Source: Pelagibacteraceae bacterium AG-426-I15 (GTDB lineage Bacteria > Pseudomonadota > Alphaproteobacteria > Pelagibacterales > Pelagibacteraceae). From it: DNA of 64,000 nucleotides. The notes beneath the pieces are model-generated. The model was given only the letters and a program-made list of their open reading frames with translations. It did not search any database and was not told where the DNA came from. The position numbers and the translations under genes are program-made. The stretch covers positions 62,001 through 126,000 of the forward strand of contig QCNT01000002.1 in the NCBI GenBank assembly GCA_003213135.1, given 5' to 3'. Shown one piece after another: positions 1 to 8,639 of the stretch; position 1 is the first letter of the stretch; each line of letters opens with the position of its first letter.

Positions 1-757
1 AAATGAAGTACTGAGTGCTACCTCCATTGATATTGTTATATCTAATGTCAAAAACTCTTAAATTGTTTTTTTTTGCCATATTAATAATTATTTTTGAAGA
101 TAAATAAGTTAAGTGTTCATGACATATAGCATCGAACATATTATATTTTATCATGGATAGTATATCAGCAAACTCTACAAGAAAAATTCCATCTTTATGA
201 AGCACTTTTTCTATTTCAGATAAAAATTTATTTGGATTTTTTAAATCATAAAATACAGCTAGCGCAGTAATGATTTTGAATTTTTTTTTTGTTATTTTTA
301 AAATTTTATTTTTCTCAAAAAAAGATGAAACTTTGAAATTTATTGACCTATAATTATTTTTATATTTTTTAATTAGTGGATCAACGCCAAATGTAAAATA
401 TTTTTTTTTATAATAATTTAATAAAGTACCATCGTTACTGGCTATATCCATAACGTAATCCCCTGATTTAATATTTGCTTTTTTTTCCAAAATTTTTGTT
501 ATTTTTTTTACATGTTCTTTCATTGTTTGGTTAATACCGGTTCTATACCCATAATCTGGCCCATAAAGATATTTGAGATCATAATTATGTTTTAATTGAA
601 CTAATTTACACTTCTTACAAATTATTACATCTAAGGGAGTTTTTTTAATTTCAATCTTTTTGTTTTTAGCAAACTTACCTGTGAAAGAAATTTTTCCTAA
701 AGAAAAAAGGTTGATTAAATTAGGAGATTTACAGTTTCTGCAATTTTTTGTTTTCAT
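1..757 (-). CDS. Class I SAM-dependent C-methyltransferase (partial, 3' end outside window)
   Basis: Translating the minus strand from the ATG at 757 gives 252 residues that run off the left edge. The N-terminus has a zinc-ribbon-like domain (CRNC near residue 6, CKKC near residue 50). A SAM-binding motif (DIASNDGTLL) and the sequence CHEHLTYLS follow, then NGGSTQYF at the edge. This is the layout of sugar C-methyltransferases of the TylC3/NovU type, which methylate keto-deoxysugars. The complete gene at 52384 belongs to the same family. The surface-polysaccharide neighbours fit a role in modifying a glycan sugar. The exact substrate cannot be read from the sequence. Confidence 0.8.
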   Translation of the reverse strand, partial: MKTKNCRNCKSPNLINLFSLGKISFTGKFAKNKKIEIKKTPLDVIICKKCKLVQLKHNYDLKYLYGPDYGYRTGINQTMKEHVKKITKILEKKANIKSGDYVMDIASNDGTLLNYYKKKYFTFGVDPLIKKYKNNYRSINFKVSSFFEKNKILKITKKKFKIITALAVFYDLKNPNKFLSEIEKVLHKDGIFLVEFADILSMIKYNMFDAICHEHLTYLSSKIIINMAKKNNLRVFDIRYNNINGGSTQYFI

Positions 758-828
758 CTTTATAAAAAATGATAGGTCAAATGTATAAGGAAATCAAAAC
801 TTGTTTAAAGCTAAATTTTAAATTGACT

Positions 829-857
829 TTGACCTAGATTCCTGGGTTTGGTATAAC
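829..857 (+). promoter_or_regulatory. Promoter of tRNA-Met
   Basis: TTGACC at 829-834 and TATAAC at 852-857 are separated by 17 nt, a near-consensus sigma-70 arrangement. The predicted start of transcription lies about 8 nt before the tRNA at 873. It probably also serves the glycosyltransferase gene 20 nt after the tRNA. Confidence 0.6.
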
Positions 858-872
858 TTATTTAAAGATTAA

Positions 873-949
873 GGCGGGGTAGCTCAGTTGGTTAGAGCAC
901 AGGACTCATAAGCCTGGGGTCGGTGGTTCGAATCCACTCCCCGCTACCA
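873..949 (+). tRNA. tRNA-Met (CAT anticodon)
   Basis: A full cloverleaf is readable: a 7-bp acceptor stem (GGCGGGG with CCCCGCT, ending in a G-U pair), a D arm, an anticodon loop CTCATAA, a TTCGAAT T loop, discriminator A and an encoded CCA. The GGGGTC variable loop and the paired first position favour elongator rather than initiator tRNA. A CAT anticodon can also belong to tRNA-Ile2 (lysidine-modified), so isoleucine identity cannot be fully excluded. The base pair closing the anticodon loop is an A-G mismatch. Confidence 0.9.
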
Positions 950-969
950 TATTTAAAAAAAGACAAAAT

Positions 970-2082
970 TTGAAAAAACTAAAAAAAATTTTACAAGATT
1001 TATTTAAATACTTTTTTTATAAAATATTTTCACTTATTTATGGAAATATTAAAGGAACTATTAAAAACGGGGAAGATTCGAGAGTTAAAGTTTTATTATC
1101 AATTAAAGAAAAAAAAATAAATTATAAAGTTTTTAAAGTAAAAAACGCAAGGCTTTACACTGACAGAATACACGATATGGCAATAATCTTAGATAATTTA
1201 ATAGTAGATGGTCCATCTTATCAATTGAGACCAATAAATAATGCCGAAGTTGAAGATAATGTTGTTTTTAAAAAGGGCACCCCAAGAATAAAAAAAAAAT
1301 TAAATGGTACAATTTTATCTTTATTAACAGGCGGCGCAGGTAATGATAACTATTTTCATTGGATGTATGATGTTTTGCCAAGAATTGCAATTTGTGATGA
1401 AGTAATCGATGTATCCAAAATAGATTATTTTTTAATTCCAAGTTTAGACAAGAAATATCAAAGAGAAACTTTAGATATATTAAACATACCGAATTCTAAG
1501 CTTCTAACTAGTAAATTTTATAGACACGTTTCTGGAACTGAAATTTTAGCAACTCAGCACCCTTATTGTATTAAAAATGATGCAAGCAAAGAAATTCAGA
1601 ATATACCAATTTGGATTTCACAATGGCTGAGAAAAAAATTTTTAATAGCTTCAACAGGCAAAATTAATACTCCAAAAAAAATTTATATTGACAGATCAGA
1701 TAGTCAGTCAAATGTGAAAAACCTAAGATCAATAATAAACGAAACCGAAGTACAAAATTATTTGAAGAATAAGGGTTTCGAAATAGTATGTTTATCGAAC
1801 TTTTCATTCAAAGACCAAGTTAACATTGTTGGCAATGCAGATACAATTGTAGGTCTTCACGGAGCTGGATTTGCCAATTTTTCTTTTTGTAAGCCAAAAA
1901 CACAAATTCTAGAATTAAAAAGCAGCACTGCAGGTAAAATGTACGAAAATTTAGCCACAAGTAACAATCTTATTTACAAGGTTATTAGTTGTAAGTCAGA
2001 AAAATTCGATCAACAAAATCAATTTGGTCATATCAAAATACCTATAAACGAATTAAATACCGCTATTGAAAGTTTTAATTAA
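970..2082 (+). CDS. Glycosyltransferase family 61 (DUF563) protein
   Basis: The 370-residue protein carries the GT61/DUF563 hallmarks: YFHWMYDVLPR near residues 128-138, and a C-terminal GLHGAGFANFSF segment near residue 295. Such enzymes transfer pentoses or hexoses onto glycans; in bacteria they occur in capsule and O-antigen clusters. The start is a TTG 20 nt after tRNA-Met; the next in-frame ATG is about residue 70, which would remove much of the N-terminus, so TTG is preferred. No Shine-Dalgarno is obvious. The acceptor and donor sugars are unknown. Confidence 0.75.
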   Translation: MKKLKKILQDLFKYFFYKIFSLIYGNIKGTIKNGEDSRVKVLLSIKEKKINYKVFKVKNARLYTDRIHDMAIILDNLIVDGPSYQLRPINNAEVEDNVVFKKGTPRIKKKLNGTILSLLTGGAGNDNYFHWMYDVLPRIAICDEVIDVSKIDYFLIPSLDKKYQRETLDILNIPNSKLLTSKFYRHVSGTEILATQHPYCIKNDASKEIQNIPIWISQWLRKKFLIASTGKINTPKKIYIDRSDSQSNVKNLRSIINETEVQNYLKNKGFEIVCLSNFSFKDQVNIVGNADTIVGLHGAGFANFSFCKPKTQILELKSSTAGKMYENLATSNNLIYKVISCKSEKFDQQNQFGHIKIPINELNTAIESFN

Positions 2083-2083
2083 T

Positions 2084-2905
2084 ATGAAAAATTTACAAAT
2101 GTTCTGCTTAACATTAGAGCCAAATCATCTAAACTTTATAAAGGAATTAAATTATACCCCCGTTGGTTTGGGTGAAAAAAAATTTTCAAAAGATTTTTTA
2201 ACTGACAAAACAGGGGAAAATATTTCAAAAAAAAATAGTAATTATGGTGAATACACATTCCACTATTGGTTATGGAAAAATTATTTAAATCAATTGAATA
2301 GTGAGTGGATTGGCTTTGGACAATACAGAAAATTTTGGACTATTGAAAATCATGAAGGTAAAGATTTAAATATTAACAAAATTAGCCCTATAGTCTTAAA
2401 AAAAATACCTTCAAACTTTGATGATTGTGACGTTATATTGGGCAACCCTTTTTATGTGAACCAAAGAAAAACTTCAAAATTTTTTAAAAAAGGGTTAAGT
2501 TTAATTTTTAAAAATCCCTCGCTTTTATTTAATAAGAATTTAAGAAACCTAAAGTTTCATTTTGACCTTATGCACGGTGAAAATAATCTTAAAAAAGCAA
2601 TAAATCTTTTAGATAAAGAAAATAAATTAGATTTTGAAAATTATATGGAAAACAATTTTTATTTTCACCCACATAATATGTTTATATGTAAATCTAAAAA
2701 ACTCTTAAAAAATTATTACGAAATAATTTTTCCTTGGCTAGAAAAATGTGAAAGTATATTTGGATTTAAAGATCTTAAAGGATATGATTTAACTAGAATT
2801 TATGGTTTTTTAGCAGAAAGATTCTTGTCTTATTGGTTTACAAAAAATGCTAAATACAAAACAATGAATATCACTTTTTATGATATTAATAACGATCTCA
2901 AATAA
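2084..2905 (+). CDS. DUF4422 family putative glycosyltransferase
   Basis: The protein of about 273 residues begins with a segment containing the DTGENISKKN-like pattern, then HYWLWKN (about 60-66) and WIGFGQYRKFW (about 75-86). These are typical of DUF4422, a GT-A-like family found in capsule loci. An upstream TTG at 2066 is in frame and overlaps the previous gene, but the ATG at 2084, one base after the GT61 stop, is the more likely start. The two genes are translationally adjacent and probably act on the same glycan. The gene ends 7 nt from the convergent rfbD-like gene. Confidence 0.7.
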   Translation: MKNLQMFCLTLEPNHLNFIKELNYTPVGLGEKKFSKDFLTDKTGENISKKNSNYGEYTFHYWLWKNYLNQLNSEWIGFGQYRKFWTIENHEGKDLNINKISPIVLKKIPSNFDDCDVILGNPFYVNQRKTSKFFKKGLSLIFKNPSLLFNKNLRNLKFHFDLMHGENNLKKAINLLDKENKLDFENYMENNFYFHPHNMFICKSKKLLKNYYEIIFPWLEKCESIFGFKDLKGYDLTRIYGFLAERFLSYWFTKNAKYKTMNITFYDINNDLK

Positions 2906-2912
2906 GCATTAA

Positions 2913-3626
2913 TTATAAATATTTTTTTAATTTTCTAAGATTCATTGATGAATTTATAGGCATTAAACTTTTTTCTCTTTTTTTTATAAAAATTTTTTTT
3001 ATTTTAGGATTACTTTTTTTAGCAAATGCAAAAACTGATTTTGATGGCCCCCCAACATTTATAACACCTTTAAGATTTATTATTTTTTTGAATATTTTTA
3101 TAAAATCTTCGTGAAAAATAAAGTTTGTAAAAACATTTGCAAAAGCTTTATTATGAACAAAAGGTTTTTCAGTCATACTTGCTCTTATGATTAGACTATT
3201 CTTGTACATTTGAACAGACGACTCACCCCCAAGCTTTGACCAAGCATAATTATTTGAGGGCAGAAGAGAGTCAGTTTCTTTATAGTTTCCTTTTGTACCC
3301 GGGTATACATAGCTTGTTGAAAAATAAATCAATTTAATATTATACATTGAACAGACCTTAACTATGTTCGCAGTTCCAATAATATTAAGTTCAATACTTT
3401 TTGAAATATTCTTTTCGTGAATATTCATTGGTCTTGAAAGACCCGCCAAATGAATAAGACAACGTGGTTTAGTTTTTAAAAGGTATTTTTTTATTGATCC
3501 AATTTTGTTAATGTTAAGCTCTTTTTTTTTAGGAAAAAGCATTTTCGAACCAAACTTCGTTTTTTTTAAAACAGATCCAAATCTACCAGTTCCTCCAGTT
3601 ACAACTATTTTTGTTTTATTTTTCAT
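2913..3626 (-). CDS. rfbD: RmlD-like dTDP-4-dehydrorhamnose reductase / NDP-sugar reductase
   Basis: A short (237 aa) SDR-fold protein with the NAD(P)-binding motif TGGTGRFG (residues 10-17), an FSTSYVY segment (102-108) and a catalytic Y127xxxK131. It is the last gene of a minus-strand unit rfbB-rfbC-this gene, 5 nt from rfbC, so reduction of the 4-keto sugar to dTDP-rhamnose is the natural assignment. It is shorter than typical RmlD (about 290-300 aa), with a reduced C-terminal substrate domain. It may make a different deoxysugar from the RmlC product. Confidence 0.65.
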   Translation of the reverse strand: MKNKTKIVVTGGTGRFGSVLKKTKFGSKMLFPKKKELNINKIGSIKKYLLKTKPRCLIHLAGLSRPMNIHEKNISKSIELNIIGTANIVKVCSMYNIKLIYFSTSYVYPGTKGNYKETDSLLPSNNYAWSKLGGESSVQMYKNSLIIRASMTEKPFVHNKAFANVFTNFIFHEDFIKIFKKIINLKGVINVGGPSKSVFAFAKKSNPKIKKIFIKKREKSLMPINSSMNLRKLKKYL

Positions 3627-3631
3627 ATAAG

Positions 3632-4168
3632 TTAAATTTTTAGATGAATTTTACAAAAATTTTTAAATGTTAAATTTTTTTTATCTTTCCTTGAAACCAA
3701 GGGTTTTTTACTTGGCCAATTTATTTTTAAGTTTTCATCATTCCAAATAATACCCACTTCATTTTTTTTGGATCTATAATTAGAATTTGCATAAACAACA
3801 TAATTTTCCTTGTCCATACCCATAAAACCATGTGCAAAACCTTTTGGGATATAAAGAGATTTTGAATTTTTGTCACTTAGAGTAATGGAAAAATATTTTC
3901 CAAAAGTTTTTGATTTTTTTCTTAAATCTAAAACCACATCAAATATCCTGCCTTTAACCACAGAAACATATTTGGCTTGATTAACTTTTTTTTGGATGTG
4001 CAGACCTCTTATCACATTTTTTTTCGATTTAGACATGCACCAAAAAACTCCGTCAAATCTGTCATTTTTATTTTTTAAAAAAAGTTCCCTAAAAGCTCCC
4101 CTTTTATCTAAATGAGTTTTACCCTCAATAATTTTAAGGCCTTTTATTTTAGTTTTTTTAATTTTCAC
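3632..4168 (-). CDS. rfbC: dTDP-4-dehydrorhamnose 3,5-epimerase (RmlC)
   Basis: This 178-aa cupin matches RmlC. It has RGLHIQ with the catalytic His57, a conserved basic residue near K72, VLDLRKKSKTFG with Asp81, and YIPKGFAHGF near 107-115. It epimerises C3 and C5 of dTDP-4-keto-6-deoxyglucose. Its start codon overlaps the rfbB stop by 4 nt, indicating translational coupling, and rfbD follows 5 nt later. Confidence 0.9.
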   Translation of the reverse strand: MKIKKTKIKGLKIIEGKTHLDKRGAFRELFLKNKNDRFDGVFWCMSKSKKNVIRGLHIQKKVNQAKYVSVVKGRIFDVVLDLRKKSKTFGKYFSITLSDKNSKSLYIPKGFAHGFMGMDKENYVVYANSNYRSKKNEVGIIWNDENLKINWPSKKPLVSRKDKKNLTFKNFCKIHLKI

Positions 4169-5196
4169 AGTTTTAAACCTAGCCTTGTTGTAATATTTTT
4201 TTTTGATATTTTTTTGAAATAACCTATATTATTTTTGTACCAATTGAACGTTTTTTCAAGGCCTTCATTAGTCGAAACTTTATGTCGCCATTTTATTTTT
4301 TTTCTTAATTTATTTGAGTTTAATGCATATCTTAGATCATGACCTGGCCGATCTTTTACAAAGATAATTTTAGCTTTTTTACCGAAATTAATTTTATTTT
4401 TTTTAGCTATTTTAAAAATCTTTTTAATAATATCAATATTTCTTAATTTTACACCTGTACCAATATTATAATTTTCACCACATTTGCCTCTTAAAAAAAT
4501 TTTTAATATTGCCTCACAATTATCTTTTACGTAAATCCATTCTCTAGTATTTTTTCCATTTCCATAAACTGGTAAAGGCCTATTATTCAAGATATTAAAA
4601 ATCATTTTTGGTATAAATTTTTCAGGAAACTGATTAGGGCCATAGTTATTGCATGGATTAGCAATTAAGGTTTTTATGCCGTACGTTCTTCCATATGCCA
4701 TTACAAGCTGATCTGCACTTGCCTTAGAAGCTGAATACGGGGAACTTGGATTATAATTATCCTTTTCACTTGCTAATCTATTTCCGACAATGTCACCATA
4801 AACTTCATCCGTTGAAATTTGTAAAAATCTCATTTTATTTTTAGTATTTTTTTTTAACTTTCTTAAAACTTCTAATAAATTATAAACTCCATTAATATTA
4901 CTTTTGATAAATTTTTCAGCGTTATCAATAGACCTATCGACATGTGTTTCAGCAGCTAAATTTATTATACCTAATGGTCTATATTTTTTAATAATTCTAG
5001 AAATTTTCTGTTTTTGATTAATATCTGTCCTGAAAAAAAAATAGTTTTTGTTCCTTTTAAACTTTTTTACATTATATGGATTCGCCGAGTATTCAGATTT
5101 ATCAATATTTATTACCGAGAAGTTCTTTTTCAACAAAAGGTCTATTAAGTTACTCCCTATAAAACCTGATCCTCCAGTAATTATAATTTTTTTCAT
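4165..5196 (-). CDS. rfbB: dTDP-glucose 4,6-dehydratase (RmlB)
   Basis: The 343-residue extended SDR has the nucleotide motif GGSGFIGSN (8-16), the dehydratase signature STDEVYGD containing T129-D130-E131, and Y154xxxK158 within SPYSASKAS. This matches dTDP-glucose 4,6-dehydratase, the second step of dTDP-rhamnose synthesis. It is first in the minus-strand rfbBC-rfbD unit. The first enzyme (rfbA, glucose-1-phosphate thymidylyltransferase) is not in the window and must be encoded elsewhere if the pathway works. Confidence 0.93.
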   Translation of the reverse strand: MKKIIITGGSGFIGSNLIDLLLKKNFSVINIDKSEYSANPYNVKKFKRNKNYFFFRTDINQKQKISRIIKKYRPLGIINLAAETHVDRSIDNAEKFIKSNINGVYNLLEVLRKLKKNTKNKMRFLQISTDEVYGDIVGNRLASEKDNYNPSSPYSASKASADQLVMAYGRTYGIKTLIANPCNNYGPNQFPEKFIPKMIFNILNNRPLPVYGNGKNTREWIYVKDNCEAILKIFLRGKCGENYNIGTGVKLRNIDIIKKIFKIAKKNKINFGKKAKIIFVKDRPGHDLRYALNSNKLRKKIKWRHKVSTNEGLEKTFNWYKNNIGYFKKISKKNITTRLGLKL

Positions 5197-5277
5197 ATTA
5201 ATTTTACAAACAAGGTATGATCCATTAAGTTAAAACTTTTAGAATAATTAGAGTATAAAATCAATTATGTTTAAATA

Positions 5278-6111
5278 ATGTCAACTAAAGATATAACCAT
5301 AGTAATAACTTCATTTAAAAGTGAAAATAAAATAAGAAATTGCCTAAATTCAATTGATAAACAATACAAGGTAATAAATGTCGAGAATTCAAACAATAAA
5401 GACTATAAAGCTAATATCGAGAAAGAATTTAGCAATGTAGAATGCATTTTGTCTGGCAGCAACTTTGGATATGGAAAAGGCAATAATATTGGTTTAAGAA
5501 AAGTAAAAACTAAATACGCATTAATACTTAACCCGGATGCAGAATTATTTCCAGAAACCCTCAATATCTTTCTAAAAATTGCTAATGAAAAATCAGATTT
5601 TGCTATTATAGGGCCGTCAATTGTTGAAAATAAAAATAAATTAACATTAAACAATGAAACAAAAACAGCTAAGGCTGTAAAAGGTTTTGCAATGTTTTTA
5701 AATTTGTCAAAATTTAATAACATTGGATTTTTTGATGAAAACTTTTTCTTTTTTCTTGAGGAAATAGATTTGTGCAATAGAGTGATCGAGCAAAACAAAA
5801 AAATTTATTATTGTCCTAAAATACCAGTTTATCATGAAGGTGGAAGGTCCCACGATGTTTCGTATAATTATCAAATGGAACTTTCAAGAAATTGGCATTG
5901 GATGTGGTCTAGTTTTTATTTTAATAAAAAGTATAGGGGATTTTTAATTTCTTTAATTGACGCTTTTCCAAAACTTTTCTCTTCAATATTTAAGTTTTTA
6001 ATTTTCTCCATAATAAAAAATAAAGATAAAAAAGAAATATATTACCAAAGATTTTCAGGACTAATAAACGCAATCATGGGTAAAAATTCGTGGTATAGAC
6101 CAAAAGTTTGA
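5278..6111 (+). CDS. Glycosyltransferase family 2 (rhamnosyltransferase-like)
   Basis: This 277-aa protein begins with a GT-A fold (DITIVITSFKSENKI). It carries the NPDAELF metal-binding region near residues 84-91 and EEIDLCNR near 160, then YHEGGRSHD. The pattern resembles WbbL-type rhamnosyltransferases that use dTDP-rhamnose, which fits its position divergent from rfbBCD across an 81-nt spacer. A TATAAA at 5254-5259 may be its -10 element. The C-terminus has hydrophobic stretches that may associate with the membrane. Donor identity is inferred. Confidence 0.75.
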   Translation: MSTKDITIVITSFKSENKIRNCLNSIDKQYKVINVENSNNKDYKANIEKEFSNVECILSGSNFGYGKGNNIGLRKVKTKYALILNPDAELFPETLNIFLKIANEKSDFAIIGPSIVENKNKLTLNNETKTAKAVKGFAMFLNLSKFNNIGFFDENFFFFLEEIDLCNRVIEQNKKIYYCPKIPVYHEGGRSHDVSYNYQMELSRNWHWMWSSFYFNKKYRGFLISLIDAFPKLFSSIFKFLIFSIIKNKDKKEIYYQRFSGLINAIMGKNSWYRPKV

Positions 6112-6156
6112 TTATTTATTGATTTGAACAATTTTTAAATATAATGATTATTTTCA

Positions 6157-7167
6157 ATGAAAAAAAGTAAAGTTTTAGTTACAGGCGCTGCAGGGTTTTT
6201 AGGTTCCCACTTAGCAGAAAAATTAGCAGAGAACGGCGATGTCGTAGTCGGAGTTGATAATATGATGGGCGGTTATTCTGATAACGTCCCAAAAAATATT
6301 AAATTTCACAAAGTAGATTGCTGCGATTTAAATAAAATGAAAGAGATTATGAAAGGGATAGAAGTAGTGTATCACTGCGCAGCAACTGCACATGAAGGTC
6401 TTTCAGTTTTTTCACCTTACGAAATTGGAAAAAATAATTATCTAGCATCAGTCTCAGTTTTTTCATCAGCAATTTCAAATAAAGTTAAAAGAATAATTTT
6501 TTGCTCATCTATGGCAAGATATGGATCTCAAAAATATCCATTTACTGAAGATATGTCACCAAATCCTGTTGACCCTTATGCAATTTCAAAAGTTGCGGCA
6601 GAACAAACTTTAATAAATCTTTGTGAATTAAATAATATTGAATGGGTTATTGCAGTGCCACATAATATAATCGGCCCAAAGCAAAAATATGACGATCCCT
6701 TTAGAAACGTAGTTTCTATAATGTTAAACAGGATGTTACAAAATAAAGCTCCGATTATTTACGGAGATGGAATGCAAAAAAGATGTTTTTCATATATAGA
6801 CGACTGTTTGTCATGTTTAATACCAATGAAAGATCAAAAAAATTTAAATAAACAAGTAATAAATATCGGACCAGATGAGGAATTTGTAACGATAAATAAA
6901 GTTGCTGAAATATGTTCTAATATAACTGGTAGTAATCTAAAACCTATTTACAAACCTGATAGACCAAAGGAGGTAAAGCACGCAAGTTGTTCAGCAGATA
7001 AAGCAAGAAAACTATTAAATTATAAAACAACAGTAGACTTAAATACTGGTATAACCAGAACTTTTGAATATATAAAAGCAAGAGGACCCAAACCTTTTGA
7101 CTACTATATAAATGTAGAAATTTTAAACGAACTTACACCCTCAACTTGGATAAAAAAAGAAATTTAA
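6157..7167 (+). CDS. NAD-dependent epimerase/dehydratase of nucleotide sugars
   Basis: The extended SDR (336 aa) shows GAAGFLGSH (10-18), a CSSMARYG segment and Y141xxxK145. It also has a nucleotide-sugar C-terminal region including IYGDGMQKRCFSYIDDC. It is similar to UDP-glucose 4-epimerase/UDP-glucuronate decarboxylase relatives but is not the GalE at 59110. A TATAAT at 6140-6145 lies just upstream of the ATG. The gene follows the GT2 gene by 45 nt. The reaction cannot be fixed; 4-epimerisation of a UDP- or GDP-sugar is a reasonable guess. Confidence 0.7.
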   Translation: MKKSKVLVTGAAGFLGSHLAEKLAENGDVVVGVDNMMGGYSDNVPKNIKFHKVDCCDLNKMKEIMKGIEVVYHCAATAHEGLSVFSPYEIGKNNYLASVSVFSSAISNKVKRIIFCSSMARYGSQKYPFTEDMSPNPVDPYAISKVAAEQTLINLCELNNIEWVIAVPHNIIGPKQKYDDPFRNVVSIMLNRMLQNKAPIIYGDGMQKRCFSYIDDCLSCLIPMKDQKNLNKQVINIGPDEEFVTINKVAEICSNITGSNLKPIYKPDRPKEVKHASCSADKARKLLNYKTTVDLNTGITRTFEYIKARGPKPFDYYINVEILNELTPSTWIKKEI

Positions 7168-7168
7168 T

Positions 7169-7696
7169 TTAGTGTCCAGGAAAATCTATTAGACTTTCTG
7201 TGAAATAAGATTTATTTTTTAGTTTTTGATCTCCACCTAAATCAAATAAATTTATTATAAAAATAAAACCCGCAACTTTTCCACCAGATATTTCTACTAA
7301 TTTAGCGCCTGCCTCAGCTGTTCCTCCTGTGGCGATCAAGTCGTCAATAATTAAAATACTTTCGTTTTTACTAATCGAATCTTTATGAATTTCAATTGTT
7401 GCTTTTCCATACTCAAGCTCAAAATCCACAGAATATTTTTCAGCCGGCAATTTATTTTTTTTTCTCATCATAATAAGAGGTTTTTTCAACTTATAAGAGA
7501 CTGCTGACGCAAAAACAAATCCTCGTGATTCAATTGCGGAAATTTTATCAAATTCAATTTTTTTGGATATTTCCACAATTTTGTCTACACTGAAATTAAA
7601 AGCTTTAGGGTCTTTAATTAATGTGGTTATATCTCTAAATAAAATACCTTTTTTAGGGTAATCAGGAATTGATCTAATGTATTTTTTTAAATCCAT
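7169..7696 (-). CDS. apt: Adenine phosphoribosyltransferase
   Basis: A 175-aa type I phosphoribosyltransferase. It has the conserved APRT start RSIPDYPKKGILFRDIT, ESRGF near residues 56-60, and the PRPP loop IIDDLIATGGT (116-126). It converts adenine plus PRPP to AMP in the cytosol. It is divergent from mtnP across 43 nt. Adenine is a product of MtnP, so the two proteins fit a single salvage route. The 3' end lies 1 nt from the convergent epimerase gene. Confidence 0.95.
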   Translation of the reverse strand: MDLKKYIRSIPDYPKKGILFRDITTLIKDPKAFNFSVDKIVEISKKIEFDKISAIESRGFVFASAVSYKLKKPLIMMRKKNKLPAEKYSVDFELEYGKATIEIHKDSISKNESILIIDDLIATGGTAEAGAKLVEISGGKVAGFIFIINLFDLGGDQKLKNKSYFTESLIDFPGH

Positions 7697-7739
7697 ATTT
7701 TACTTCATTATTTAGCAAAAAAAGATTAAGAATTAAATA

Positions 7740-8639
7740 ATGAAAAATGCTAAATTTGGGATAAATAGAAAAATTGGAATAATTGGGGGTAGCGGCCTTT
7801 ACAAAATAGAGGGTTTTGAAAAAACCAAATGGAAAAAAGTCAAAACATCTTGGGGCGATCCTTCCGACGATATAATGACAGCAAAATTTTATGGGGTGGA
7901 CGTTTATTTTATCCCCAGACATGCTAGAGGACACAAAATTAATCCAACTAATATAAATTATAGAGCAAATATAGATGCAATGAAACAATTAGGAGTTACA
8001 GATATAATCTCTGTTTCTGCAGTCGGCTCTTTAAAAGGAGAATTGAGTCCTGGAACATTTGTTATAGTTGACCAGTTTATTGACAGAACCTTCTCAAGAA
8101 TAAAAACTTTTTTTGACGAAGATATAGTTGCCCATGTATCTATGGCTGAACCCACGAGTAAATGTTTAAGAGATTGCAGTGAAGCAGCATTAAAAAAATT
8201 AAAAATCAATTATCAAATGGGCGGAACATATGTTGTGATGGAAGGACCCCAATTTTCAACTTTTGCGGAGTCAAATTTGTATAGATCATGGAAGGCTGAT
8301 GTGATTGGAATGACAAATATGCCTGAAGCTAAATTAGCGAGAGAAGCCGAAATTAGATATTGTACTGTTGCAATGGTAACAGACTATGATTGTTGGCACT
8401 CAGATCACCAAGAGGTAGATGTTGCAATGGTAATCAAAACTTTAAAAGAAAATGCAATTAATGCTCAAAATATGGTCAAAGAGATTATTAAAACCTTTAA
8501 ATATTTTTCTACTGAAACAGATCCTGCAAATAATTGTTTAGATATTTCAATAATTACAGATCCTAAATTGAGGACAAAAAAAACAAAAGAAAAACTAAAA
8601 TTTATTGCCGGAAGAGTCTTTAAAAAAAATGAAGATTAA
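7740..8639 (+). CDS. mtnP: S-methyl-5'-thioadenosine phosphorylase
   Basis: This 299-residue PNP-family protein has GIIGGSG (13-19), PRHARGHKINP (59-69), EGPQFSTFAES and the VTDYDCW segment near 213-218. The Asp in that segment distinguishes adenosine-type MTA phosphorylases from guanosine/inosine phosphorylases. It phosphorolyses methylthioadenosine (and probably 5'-deoxyadenosine) to adenine and the corresponding ribose-1-phosphate. It is the first gene of a tight four-gene unit with mtnA, a class II aldolase and speDE. The product is the substrate of the next gene. Confidence 0.95.
   Translation: MKNAKFGINRKIGIIGGSGLYKIEGFEKTKWKKVKTSWGDPSDDIMTAKFYGVDVYFIPRHARGHKINPTNINYRANIDAMKQLGVTDIISVSAVGSLKGELSPGTFVIVDQFIDRTFSRIKTFFDEDIVAHVSMAEPTSKCLRDCSEAALKKLKINYQMGGTYVVMEGPQFSTFAESNLYRSWKADVIGMTNMPEAKLAREAEIRYCTVAMVTDYDCWHSDHQEVDVAMVIKTLKENAINAQNMVKEIIKTFKYFSTETDPANNCLDISIITDPKLRTKKTKEKLKFIAGRVFKKNED

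Noticed and set aside
773-836. 9-bp inverted repeat TAGGTCAAA ... TTTGACCTA upstream of tRNA-Met
   Set aside because: Arms are 46 nt apart and one arm is the tRNA promoter -35; no second promoter or operator can be supported.
5403-5798. 131-codon open frame opposite the GT2 gene
   Set aside because: It lies wholly antisense to a gene with clear GT2 motifs and its product has no recognisable domain.
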